Source: Anthropogastromicrobium sp963652495 (GTDB taxonomy: Bacteria > Bacillota > Clostridia > Lachnospirales > Lachnospiraceae). From it: DNA of 35,885 bases. The notes under the pieces are model-generated. The model was not told the origin of the DNA, did not search any database, and saw only the letters and a program-made list of their open reading frames with translations. Shown one piece after another: positions 1 through 6,600 of this stretch (position 1 is the stretch's first letter; each line of letters starts with the position of its first letter). A program made the position numbers and the translations under genes. The stretch is taken from positions 1-35,885 of the forward strand of contig CAVJTU010000024.1 in the NCBI GenBank assembly GCA_963652495.1, given 5' to 3'.

Positions 1-45
1 TCAAAAGGTCAGAAAGCCGATGCAAGCTTGCTTGCAAGAGGATTT
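1..45. repeat. Left copy of a 45-bp terminal direct repeat
   Basis: The first 45 bases are identical to the last 45 bases of the window. The unit contains the self-complementary core GCAAGCTTGC. Together with the following bases it forms inverted repeats: TGCAAGAGGA at 33-42 pairs with TCCTCTTGCA at 76-85, and AGAGG at 37-41 pairs with CCTCT at 50-54. It sits just downstream of rluF (minus strand), so it may also lie in that gene's 3' region. A dispersed intergenic repeat on which an assembler broke or closed a contig is the simplest reading. Confidence 0.85.
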
Positions 46-98
46 TTGACCTCTCAGCACCCCATTTTCAAAACTTCCTCTTGCATGGCTCTGAATCG

Positions 99-809
99 TT
101 ACAGATCTTTAATCAGCTTATCAAACTCGGCATCCGTCACATTGCGGAAATTGCCCTGCGGAATATTGCCCAGATGAATGTTCATAATGCGGATGCGCTT
201 TAATGTCTCTACATGGTATCCGCAAGCTGCACACATACGACGAATCTGGCGATTTAATCCCTGCTTTAAGATAATATGAAACTCTCTGTTTCCAGTCTTT
301 GTGCAGACGCACGGCATCGTATCCGCATTTAACTCCTTCAGGTGCATGCCTTTTCTCAAACGGTCTAAGAAACTCTCTGTTACCTGATTGTTGACAGTAA
401 CAACATACTCCTTCTCGTGCGCATTGCTCGCCTTTGAGATCTCATTTGCCAATTCTCCGATATTCGTCATTAGAATCAGTCCCTCAGACTCCTTGTCCAG
501 ACGGCCGATTGGATAAATTCTGGTCGGATATTTTACCATATCGACAATATTTCGCTCACCCTCAAAGCGTGCTGTGGTACATACAATTCCAGCCGGTTTA
601 TTGACTGCGATCAATACCGGCTTTACTTTCTTTGTGCTGACTTTCTTTCCATCAACAACGATCTCGTCTGCGCTGCTGACCTTCTGACCCATAACGGCAC
701 GCACGCCGTTGACTGTGATCTTTCCCTCATCTACGAGACGGTCAGCCTCGCGGCGGGAACAGATTCCTTTTTCGCTCAAAAATTTGTTTAAACGAACTGT
801 TTCTTCCAT
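99..809 (-). CDS. rluF: 23S rRNA pseudouridine synthase, RluF-type
   Basis: Pseudouridine synthase of the RsuA/RluB/E/F family, which isomerises a specific uridine in 23S rRNA; in E. coli RluF modifies U2604. The N-terminal ~60 residues form an S4 RNA-binding domain (RLNKFLSEKGICSRREADRL). The catalytic aspartate is in GRLDKESEGLILMTN (Asp105 from the chosen start), and the family motif GLNRQIRRMC lies near the C-terminus. An in-frame ATG exists at 827, but the Shine-Dalgarno AAAGGA stands 9 bases before the ATG at 809 and nothing comparable precedes 827, so 809 is preferred (236 aa). The stop codon TAA overlaps a repeated intergenic motif (ACGATTCA). Family assignment is secure; RluF rather than RluB/RluE is a judgement from the overall sequence. 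Confidence 0.9.
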   Translation of the reverse strand: MEETVRLNKFLSEKGICSRREADRLVDEGKITVNGVRAVMGQKVSSADEIVVDGKKVSTKKVKPVLIAVNKPAGIVCTTARFEGERNIVDMVKYPTRIYPIGRLDKESEGLILMTNIGELANEISKASNAHEKEYVVTVNNQVTESFLDRLRKGMHLKELNADTMPCVCTKTGNREFHIILKQGLNRQIRRMCAACGYHVETLKRIRIMNIHLGNIPQGNFRNVTDAEFDKLIKDL

Positions 810-869
810 ATATAAGTATCCTTTCATTATAATCAGTGATAACTATCCCAAATCCCATTCACAGCAATC

Positions 870-884
870 AAGCCTGCGAGGCTT
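870..884 (-). terminator. Small hairpin after queA
   Basis: AAGCCT-GCG-AGGCTT is a perfect 6-bp stem with a 3-base loop, 14 bases past the queA stop on the minus strand. There is no clear T-tract, so it is a weak terminator or an RNA 3'-end hairpin. The intervening bases carry the repeated ACGATTCA motif. Confidence 0.35.
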
Positions 885-898
885 TGAATCGTTGCCAA

Positions 899-1936
899 TT
901 AGTGAATAAACATAGCATCTCCAAAGGAGAAAAAGCGGTATTTCTTTTCAACAGCTTCTTTGTAAGCTGCTAAAATGTGCTCTCTTCCTGCCAGTGCCGA
1001 CACAAGCATTACAAGTGTAGACTTCGGTAAGTGGAAGTTTGTAATCAACGCATCCACCATCTTAAACTGATAACCCGGATAAATAAAAATATCGGTCCAT
1101 CCGCTTTGTGCTTTCAATATGCCATCTGGAGCAGAAGCAGACTCAAGTGTACGACAGCTCGTAGTGCCAACTGCAATGACACGCTTTCCTGCTTTCTTTG
1201 CTGCATTGATCTTCTCTGCCTCTTGTGGCTCGATGCGGTAAAACTCGGAATGCATATGATGCTCCAATACATTTTCTACTTTAACCGGACGGAACGTTCC
1301 CAGACCGACATGAAGCGTTACGCTTGCAATGACAACGCCTTTCTCCTCGATCTTTTTTAACAATTCCTTTGTAAAGTGAAGTCCAGCTGTCGGTGCAGCA
1401 GCAGACCCCTCATACTTTGCATAAACCGTCTGATAACGATTCTTATCCTGCAGCTGGTGTGTAATATACGGCGGCAGCGGCATCTGACCAAGTTCGTCAA
1501 GAATCTCCTCAAAAATGCCCTGATACGAGAAACGGATCTTTCTGTTTCCATCCTCTACAACTTCAAGCACCTCTGCCTTTAAGCGGCCATCACCAAACGT
1601 GATCACAGCACCCGGCTTTGCCTTCTTGCCAGGCTTTACAAGTACTTCCCAGACATCATCCTGCTCTCTCTTTAACAAAAGCACTTCAATATGTGCGCCC
1701 GTGTCTTCCTTTACACCCATCAGACGTGCCGGAATTACCTTTGTGTTGTTGATAACCAGACAATCGCCCGGATTTAACTCGTCAATGATATCTCTGAAAA
1801 TCTTATCCTGCGTCTTTCCTGTCTTTTTGTCAAGCAAAAGAAGTCGTGAACTGCTTCGATCCTCAATCGGATCCTGCGCGATCAACTCCTGCGGCAGATC
1901 ATAATCAAAATCATTTATATCCATCATTTTTTCCAT
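899..1936 (-). CDS. queA: S-adenosylmethionine:tRNA ribosyltransferase-isomerase
   Basis: QueA transfers the ribosyl moiety of SAM to 7-aminomethyl-7-deazaguanine in the wobble position of tRNA (Asp, Asn, His, Tyr), giving epoxyqueuosine. The 345-residue length fits the family. Recognisable stretches are FDYDLPQELIAQDP at the N-terminus, SSRLLLLDKKTG, NTKVIPARL, APTAGLHFT, LHVGLGTFRPV and FITNFHLPKSTLVMLVSA near the C-terminus. GGAGG stands 9 bases before the ATG at 1936, which fixes the start. It is followed after 89 bases by rluF on the same strand; the two may be co-transcribed. No tgt or queuosine precursor gene lies in the window. Confidence 0.97.
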   Translation of the reverse strand: MEKMMDINDFDYDLPQELIAQDPIEDRSSSRLLLLDKKTGKTQDKIFRDIIDELNPGDCLVINNTKVIPARLMGVKEDTGAHIEVLLLKREQDDVWEVLVKPGKKAKPGAVITFGDGRLKAEVLEVVEDGNRKIRFSYQGIFEEILDELGQMPLPPYITHQLQDKNRYQTVYAKYEGSAAAPTAGLHFTKELLKKIEEKGVVIASVTLHVGLGTFRPVKVENVLEHHMHSEFYRIEPQEAEKINAAKKAGKRVIAVGTTSCRTLESASAPDGILKAQSGWTDIFIYPGYQFKMVDALITNFHLPKSTLVMLVSALAGREHILAAYKEAVEKKYRFFSFGDAMFIH

Positions 1937-1985
1937 TGTTTATTGCCTCCAAATATAAAAAAACGCTCTAACACTCCCGTAGCAT

Positions 1986-2014
1986 ATCATAATTTTTTCG
2001 TAAATACAAGCAAA
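1986..2014 (-). promoter_or_regulatory. Possible queA promoter
   Basis: On the minus strand TATGAT (1986-1991, 5 of 6 consensus matches) lies 17 bases after TTTGCT (2009-2014, weak -35). It is the best candidate in the 100 bases before queA, but the -35 is poor. Confidence 0.3.
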
Positions 2015-2068
2015 TCCCATTTTTCGGTTTCGGCGTGAAAACTTTTTCCGCGTATTTTCGTTTTTTCG

Positions 2069-2097
2069 TTGATTTGTGATGGGCGCAATGGTATGAT
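2069..2097 (+). promoter_or_regulatory. Probable arcC promoter
   Basis: TTGATT (2069-2074), a 17-base spacer and TATGAT (2092-2097) make a plausible sigma-A promoter pointing at arcC. The predicted start at about 2104 lies inside the palindrome-bounded element at 2099-2268, so that element would form nearly the whole 190-base 5' leader of the arcC mRNA. Confidence 0.45.
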
Positions 2098-2098
2098 G

Positions 2099-2268
2099 AT
2101 TACAGTTCACTCGTCATGCAATCTCATGCTTGCATGAAACGAACCTCGCGTAAACACAAGGTAACAAGTCAGCAGGACGAAGTGAGCGCCCGTTCATGAA
2201 TAAAACACAGCTGCGTGCGGATTTTGTTCGCGTTTTGCAGAGCGAATGGGTGCATCGTGAACTGTAAT
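2099..2268 (+). repeat. 170-bp element bounded by 12-bp inverted repeats (arcC leader)
   Basis: ATTACAGTTCAC (2099-2110) and GTGAACTGTAAT (2257-2268) are perfect inverted repeats enclosing about 146 bases. Just inside the left arm is a hairpin with stem TCATGCAA / TTGCATGA and an 8-base loop (2114-2137). The rest is GC-richer than the flanks. There is no open reading frame of note. It may be a MITE-like non-autonomous repeat, or a structured 5' leader whose long-range P1 stem is the 12-bp repeat; the sequence cannot decide between these. It fills most of the 358-base gap between the divergent queA and arcC genes. Confidence 0.55.
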
Positions 2269-2294
2269 ATAAACACAACAGGGAGGTTTTCACT

Positions 2295-3227
2295 ATGCCG
2301 AAACAAAGAATAGTTGTTGCTCTTGGCCGCAATGCATTCGGAAAGACGCTTCCAGAGCAAAAGGTTGCCGTAAAGGCCGCCGCAAAAGCAATCGCTGATC
2401 TTGCAGAGTTAAAGTATCAGATCGTTATCACACACAGCAATGGCCCACAGGTTGGTATGATCCACATGGCAATGACCGAATTTGGCAATGCTCATCAGGA
2501 TTTCACCGTTGCACCTATGGCAGTCTGCAGTGCCATGAGCCAGGGCTACATCGGATTTGACCTGCAGAATGAGATCCGTACTGAGCTGCTTCGCAGAGGC
2601 ATCTTCAACACTGTATCTACGATTATCACACAGGTCAAGGTTGATCCGTTTGATCATGCATTCAGTCATCCGCTCAAGTCGATCGGACGTATCATGACAG
2701 CAGAGCAGGCTCAGGTTGAACGTGACAAGGGCAATTTTGTTCGCGAAGAAGAGGGTGGGTTCCGCCGTATCGTTGCCTCTCCTGCTCCGATTGAAATCTA
2801 TGAGATTGATGCCATCCGCGCACTTGCCGATGCCGGACAGGTCGTTATCGCAGCCGGCGGCGGCGGTATTCCGGTTCTGGAGCAGGGGCCTGTCTTAAAG
2901 GGTGCCAGCGCTGTTATCGAGAAGGATGCAACTGCAGCCAAGATGGCGCACGAGTTAAATGCAGATGTTTTGCTCTTCTTATCTGCCACCGAGCGCTTTG
3001 TTATTCATGCCGACACACCGCAGGAGTTCTCCCCGGATCATCTGTCCGTTGAAGATGCAATGGAATTGATTGACAGCGGAACCATGGCAAAGGAGACGAA
3101 GCTTCCAAAGCTGTCTTCTGCTGTAAGCTTTGTTGCTGCCGGAGAGAACCGCAAAGCAATCATTACCTCTCTGGACAAAGTAAAGGAAGCTCTCGCCGGA
3201 AAGACTGGTACTTTGATTACTAAGTAA
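2295..3227 (+). CDS. arcC: Carbamate kinase
   Basis: Carbamate kinase makes ATP and carbamate from carbamoyl phosphate and ADP, usually the last step of the arginine deiminase pathway or of purine/allantoin breakdown. At 310 residues the length is typical. Amino acid kinase fold signatures are visible: IVVALGRNAFG at the N-terminus, THSNGPQVG, VIAAGGGGIPV, IEKDATAA, DVLLFLSATE and the lysine-containing GTMAKETKLPK. The usual ALGGNA reads ALGRNA here, and HGNGPQVG reads HSNGPQVG. GGGAGG stands 8 bases before the ATG. No arginine deiminase, ornithine carbamoyltransferase or antiporter is adjacent, so the source of carbamoyl phosphate is unknown. A factor-independent terminator follows. Confidence 0.93.
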   Translation: MPKQRIVVALGRNAFGKTLPEQKVAVKAAAKAIADLAELKYQIVITHSNGPQVGMIHMAMTEFGNAHQDFTVAPMAVCSAMSQGYIGFDLQNEIRTELLRRGIFNTVSTIITQVKVDPFDHAFSHPLKSIGRIMTAEQAQVERDKGNFVREEEGGFRRIVASPAPIEIYEIDAIRALADAGQVVIAAGGGGIPVLEQGPVLKGASAVIEKDATAAKMAHELNADVLLFLSATERFVIHADTPQEFSPDHLSVEDAMELIDSGTMAKETKLPKLSSAVSFVAAGENRKAIITSLDKVKEALAGKTGTLITK

Positions 3228-3281
3228 GCAGGTATGCTTTTGTTGTCAACTTTTCGTAATTCAATATTTACAGACAGCCAA

Positions 3282-3315
3282 GAGGCCATGTCCCGAAGGA
3301 CATGACCTCTTTTTG
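3282..3315 (+). terminator. Terminator of arcC
   Basis: AGAGGcCATGTCC, loop CGAA, GGACATGaCCTCT then TTTTT: a GC-rich stem with a stable tetraloop and a T-tract, 55 bases after the arcC stop. It lies between convergent arcC and the transglycosylase gene; on the minus strand it has no T-tract, so it serves arcC. Confidence 0.85.
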
Positions 3316-3372
3316 TCAGGTTCTATTTTTATTTATACAATAAACCGATCTTTGCACAATCACTATAATGCA

Positions 3373-5403
3373 TCACTCGTAATAAACTGTCTGGAACAGT
3401 CCAACACTTCCAAGAATCGTTGCCGCATAAGAGGAATCACCGCTTGGACTTCCGGTGCGGTATGCAGTCAATGCCTGATTCCAGCTGCCATATGTATAAT
3501 AATATTCCGCAAGCAAATCAATTCCGACTAAGATATTCGACGCCGGATCGTACAAGTTGGTAACACCAAGCTTTGCCATGCGGTCTGTACTGTATCTCGG
3601 AATGATCTGCATCAGTCCCTGCGCACCCTTTCCACTTGTCGCACCTGCATTAAAGTGGCTCTCGTGATACATAACAGAGAAGATAACGGAACTGTCTACA
3701 CCATACTGACTGCACAGATTCAGTGTATACTGAGTCAGATCGCTGCTAAGCGAAACATTGCTGACACGAATACTTCCGGTTGGCTGTGTCTCTGTCGGTG
3801 TTGTCTCCGGTACTGTTTCTGTCGGCTGCGTCTCCGTCGGCTGCGTTTCTGTCGGCTGCGTTTCTGTCGGCTGCGTTTCTGTCGGCTGCGTCTCAGACGG
3901 TGTTGTCTCCGGTACTGTTTCTGTTGGCTGCGTCTCTGTCGGCTGTGCAGATGATGCTGCCGCTGCCGTAAGCACGATATTGGAAGAGAATCCACCGTAA
4001 GAAAGTGTGATTACATTCTCTCCTGCATGAAGCATCATGCCAATGTCATTGCTGGACCATCCTTCCGTGATGGTAGCAAAATTACCATCGCTATATGCGG
4101 CCACTATGTAAACCTCGCTGCTGGATACCACATCGCCCTCAGTCTTGGCACTGCCAATGTAAAATGCCTCAATACCAGTCAATATTACTGCTTCGGTGGA
4201 TGGCTGTGTCTCCTGTGTACTTGGCTGTATGTTCTCGGACGTCGGCTGCTGCTCAGGCTCGGATGGAGTAACCATGCCATTATCAGAAGAATCCGCTGCT
4301 GAAGATACTGATACTTCATCCGATGCTGCCGATGTTTCCTGCTGTGCTGCTGATGTCGAAGCACTTGCTGTTTCCTGTCCCTGAACGGACTCCTGCGCTG
4401 CCATCTGTGCCGGTGTAAGTACGCTCAGTGCTGCAGTGGACACATCTGCTTCTGCTGCAGATGCTGCACTCTCATTAACTGCTGCACTGCTTGTCTTTGC
4501 AGAATCAACAGCATAATTCTCAGCACTGCTCTCATTTACCGCAACGCCAAGCAGCTTTGCATTTTTCTCTGTCAATGTGATATCGGTATTAATCCAAGTC
4601 TCACCAAGAGAATAAGAAACTGCCATACAGTCTGCCGAAAAATATCCTTTCATTGGTTCATCATATACACAGTATACCCAACCGTCCTCCAGCATGCTGA
4701 CCTCATATGCATCATACTCATATGCCACATCCAGAATGTCAGCAGATGTAGACGGGCGAAGACGAATGTTCATATTCGGAACGATAACTCTTGCATAAAG
4801 CGTACCATTTTCCTGCATATACTTAGCTGCATCCTCTCCTGTCAGAAGATACTCGCTCTTAACCCAACCTTCTACATCATCGATGCTGATCTTTGTCCAG
4901 TCGCCGTTTTCTGCCAAAACAGAAACCAGTTCCTCACCACAGATGGTATTGACTACCTCTGCACTCTCATCTGCCTGCGCACGCACATTCAGATAACTGC
5001 TTACGGTATCCGGATCAACCAATGCCTGATCGGAAAAATAATCCGCTAACGGACTTCTCGCAGACGCTGCGCTATAAGAAACCTGTCTGGTCTGTGTATT
5101 CTTTGCGTCCGTTTCATCTGTCTCTTTCGTTTCCTGTGTCGTTTTGTTTGTTGTCAGCTCATTCTCCCACAGCATGCCAAGCTGATTACGGTCAGCACTG
5201 ATAAGTTCTGCATCGGCCTCACTCTGTGGCTCCTGCTCTCTTGTCATCTCTTCTTTCGTCTCATCAAGCTCACGTGCAGCGAGAATATCGTTATTCTTTG
5301 TCTGGAGTGCACCTGTTGAGGTAAAAATAAGTCCGGCTGCAACTGCACCTGTTAAAAGCGTCGCCGCCGCTCCATTCACAAGAATTTTTACTCTAGCTTT
5401 CAT
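3373..5403 (-). CDS. SLT-type lytic transglycosylase with two SH3 domains
   Basis: A cell-wall hydrolase of 676 residues that should cut peptidoglycan between MurNAc and GlcNAc. Order: N-terminal hydrophobic segment (about 7-30, signal peptide or anchor); acidic linker; SH3b domain 1 (about 135-195) and 2 (about 200-263), likely wall binding; a long Ser/Ala-rich linker; an Ig-like beta domain (about 405-480); PTETQ repeats (about 487-543); and a C-terminal GH23/SLT domain (about 555-676). Catalytic Glu581 is in YHESHFNAGA, followed by GAQGLMQIIP and LTAYRTG. The ATG at 5403 has GGGAGAGG just upstream; a TTG at 5409 overlaps that site and is rejected. The promoter region has two promoters and a WalR-type box. 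In Bacillus, WalR controls wall hydrolases, which fits. Substrate detail is inference. Confidence 0.9.
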   Translation of the reverse strand: MKARVKILVNGAAATLLTGAVAAGLIFTSTGALQTKNNDILAARELDETKEEMTREQEPQSEADAELISADRNQLGMLWENELTTNKTTQETKETDETDAKNTQTRQVSYSAASARSPLADYFSDQALVDPDTVSSYLNVRAQADESAEVVNTICGEELVSVLAENGDWTKISIDDVEGWVKSEYLLTGEDAAKYMQENGTLYARVIVPNMNIRLRPSTSADILDVAYEYDAYEVSMLEDGWVYCVYDEPMKGYFSADCMAVSYSLGETWINTDITLTEKNAKLLGVAVNESSAENYAVDSAKTSSAAVNESAASAAEADVSTAALSVLTPAQMAAQESVQGQETASASTSAAQQETSAASDEVSVSSAADSSDNGMVTPSEPEQQPTSENIQPSTQETQPSTEAVILTGIEAFYIGSAKTEGDVVSSSEVYIVAAYSDGNFATITEGWSSNDIGMMLHAGENVITLSYGGFSSNIVLTAAAASSAQPTETQPTETVPETTPSETQPTETQPTETQPTETQPTETQPTETVPETTPTETQPTGSIRVSNVSLSSDLTQYTLNLCSQYGVDSSVIFSVMYHESHFNAGATSGKGAQGLMQIIPRYSTDRMAKLGVTNLYDPASNILVGIDLLAEYYYTYGSWNQALTAYRTGSPSGDSSYAATILGSVGLFQTVYYE
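3817..3950. repeat. 15-bp minisatellite encoding PTETQ repeats
   Basis: Tandem near-identical 15-base units (plus-strand form TCTGTCGGCTGCGTT) encode the PTETQ linker of the transglycosylase. Four units at about 3834-3893 are almost perfect. They are bracketed by two copies of a longer unit encoding VPETTP(S/T)ETQPT. Such arrays commonly change length by slippage or unequal crossing over, so linker length may vary between strains. Confidence 0.9.
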
Positions 5404-5469
5404 AAACAACCTCTCCCAATTTTGGTTTCGCTCCCAAAGAGATCAAAAATCGACTCTCCAGACGCGAAA

Positions 5470-5499
5470 AATATCACATTTTTGTAATATCTGTCTCAA
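5470..5499 (-). promoter_or_regulatory. Secondary promoter of the transglycosylase gene (P2)
   Basis: TTGAGA (5499-5494), an 18-base spacer and GATATT (5475-5470), the latter preceded by TGT as an extended -10. It lies downstream of the WalR-type box, with the box ending 13 bases upstream of the -35, an activating geometry in known WalR promoters. Confidence 0.4.
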
Positions 5500-5555
5500 C
5501 TTTATTAAACTTATTACAATTTTGTTACAGACGCATTGTAACATTTTTAATAAAG
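5500..5555. repeat. Nested palindrome in the transglycosylase promoter
   Basis: CTTTATTAAA (5500-5509) pairs with TTTAATAAAG (5546-5555), and inside it TTACAAT (5514-5520) pairs with ATTGTAA (5535-5541). An alternative inner hairpin TGTTACA / TGTAACA overlaps the second pair. The structure spans the -10 of P1, the start site and the WalR-type box. Confidence 0.6.
5513..5529 (-). promoter_or_regulatory. WalR-type box
   Basis: Minus strand TGTAAC-AAAAT-TGTAAT matches the WalR (YycF) consensus TGTWAH-N5-TGTWAH exactly. A third half-site TGTTAC lies 8 bases further upstream (5543-5538), overlapping the -10 of P1. The box covers the expected P1 start site at about 5528. Placement upstream of a peptidoglycan hydrolase gene agrees with the WalRK regulon known in Bacillus and Staphylococcus. 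Binding is not shown. Confidence 0.55.
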
Positions 5556-5563
5556 CTTGTCAA
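5535..5563 (-). promoter_or_regulatory. Main promoter of the transglycosylase gene (P1)
   Basis: TTGACA (5563-5558, perfect), a 17-base spacer, and TACAAT (5540-5535, 5 of 6), with TG one base before the -10. This is among the best sigma-A promoters in the window. The leader to the ATG at 5403 is about 125 bases. Confidence 0.75.
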
Positions 5564-5610
5564 CTGCTTTCTGGGAGAGGTTATCGCGCAGAGTGCGTAT
5601 CCATTCACCC

Positions 5611-6375
5611 TTAATTTCTTCTCTGTCTTGCTGCCTCAAACATCAAAACAGTCGCCGCCATGGCTGCATTTAAGGACTCCACCTTTCCTGCCATCGGAAT
5701 CAAAATCTTGCAGTCGGCAAGTGCTGCCACCTCGTCAGACAGACCATTTGCCTCGTTTCCGATCATGAATGCACAAGGCTTTTTATAATCGGCTCCTTCG
5801 TAACTGATCGTTGCACCCAGATGAGCCGCATATGTGCTGATGCCCGTCCTCTTTAAACGCTCAATGTCGCCTGCAAAATCCTCCGACACGACAAAGGGCA
5901 CACGATAAAGAGCACCCATCGTACTGCGGATGGTTTTGGGATTGTAGATATCAACACAGTCATTGCTCATCAAGATACCGGTCACACCGGCTGCCTCTGC
6001 CGCACGCATGATGGTTCCAAGATTACCCGGATCCTGTAAATGATCTAAAACAAGCACAAATGACGGTGTACTCTTGCCTAACAAGTCCTCAAATGCGTAT
6101 GGCTGCTGCCTGACTACTGCGAGAATGCCCTGCGGTGTCTTTGTATCGGAAAGTGTCTCAAAAATGGAGTCACTTACGACGTCAAATTTCTTTCCCCTAA
6201 GAAGCAATGCTCCTTCCTTGCTTTTGCAAAAGGATTCGGATGCAACGACCGTAGTCACACGATCAGCCGGAGCCTCCTCAAACATCTTTCTTCCTTCAAT
6301 TACAAATGCCTGCTCGCGCTTTCTCTCTCTTGATTTTCGCTGCAGGTTTAGAATATATTTTTGCTGCTGATTCAT
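5611..6375 (-). CDS. SPOUT-family RNA 2'-O-methyltransferase (TrmH/SpoU type)
   Basis: A SAM-dependent RNA ribose methyltransferase with the knotted SPOUT fold, 254 residues. The N-terminal ~95 residues resemble the substrate-binding domain of RlmB/TsnR-like enzymes (FVIEGRKMFEEA). Motif 1 is DPGNLGTIMRAAEAAG (Asn118, catalytic-type Arg124), motif 2 is MIGNEANGLS (204-213), motif 3 is LNAAMAATVLMFEAAR (235-250). The exact RNA target (rRNA or tRNA) cannot be told from sequence, so no symbol is given. The ATG at 6375 has only a modest GAGGG upstream. Nothing resembling a terminator separates it from the transglycosylase promoter downstream, so read-through is possible. Confidence 0.88.
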   Translation of the reverse strand: MNQQQKYILNLQRKSRERKREQAFVIEGRKMFEEAPADRVTTVVASESFCKSKEGALLLRGKKFDVVSDSIFETLSDTKTPQGILAVVRQQPYAFEDLLGKSTPSFVLVLDHLQDPGNLGTIMRAAEAAGVTGILMSNDCVDIYNPKTIRSTMGALYRVPFVVSEDFAGDIERLKRTGISTYAAHLGATISYEGADYKKPCAFMIGNEANGLSDEVAALADCKILIPMAGKVESLNAAMAATVLMFEAARQRRN

Positions 6376-6490
6376 AAAACGCCCTCATTTCCTATTTCTG
6401 TCTATCTTGAATGATTTCATAAGTCAAACAGATATTCGCAATTTGCTTCGTTACCTGCTTGATTCGGTTAAATGGGATTTTTCTTACAAA

Positions 6491-6521
6491 GAGAGCCCAC
6501 AGATAATACTGCGGGCTTCTC
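6491..6521 (-). terminator. Probable terminator of pfkA
   Basis: On the minus strand GAGAaGCCCGCAG, a short loop and CTGtGGGCTCTC, followed by a weak TTTGT. It lies about 80 bases after the pfkA stop, in the 225-base gap before the methyltransferase gene. The remainder of that gap shows no gene and only a weak promoter-like TTGACT near 6405-6425. Confidence 0.6.
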
Positions 6522-6600
6522 ACCATTGTTACTTCTTATTCACTTTTAATTCAAATCAAATTTTAATCCAAAGCATTCACCCTATATCAACTCTCAATGC

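Larger units (their letters stand above)
5408..5582 (-). promoter_or_regulatory. Ribosome-site / anti-site pair before the transglycosylase
   Basis: On the minus strand the ribosome binding site of the transglycosylase gene is within GGGAGAGGTT (5417-5408). Its exact 10-base complement AACCTCTCCC occurs at 5582-5573, between the upstream methyltransferase gene and the main promoter. Only transcripts reading through from upstream would carry both arms. The pairing is seen; a function is inference. Confidence 0.4.

Noticed and set aside
3655..4384. Several open frames opposite or shifted to the PTETQ repeat region, encoding CRLRFCRLR-type or VGCVS repeats.
   Set aside because: They are shadows of the repetitive coding sequence of the transglycosylase, without ribosome sites or family matches.
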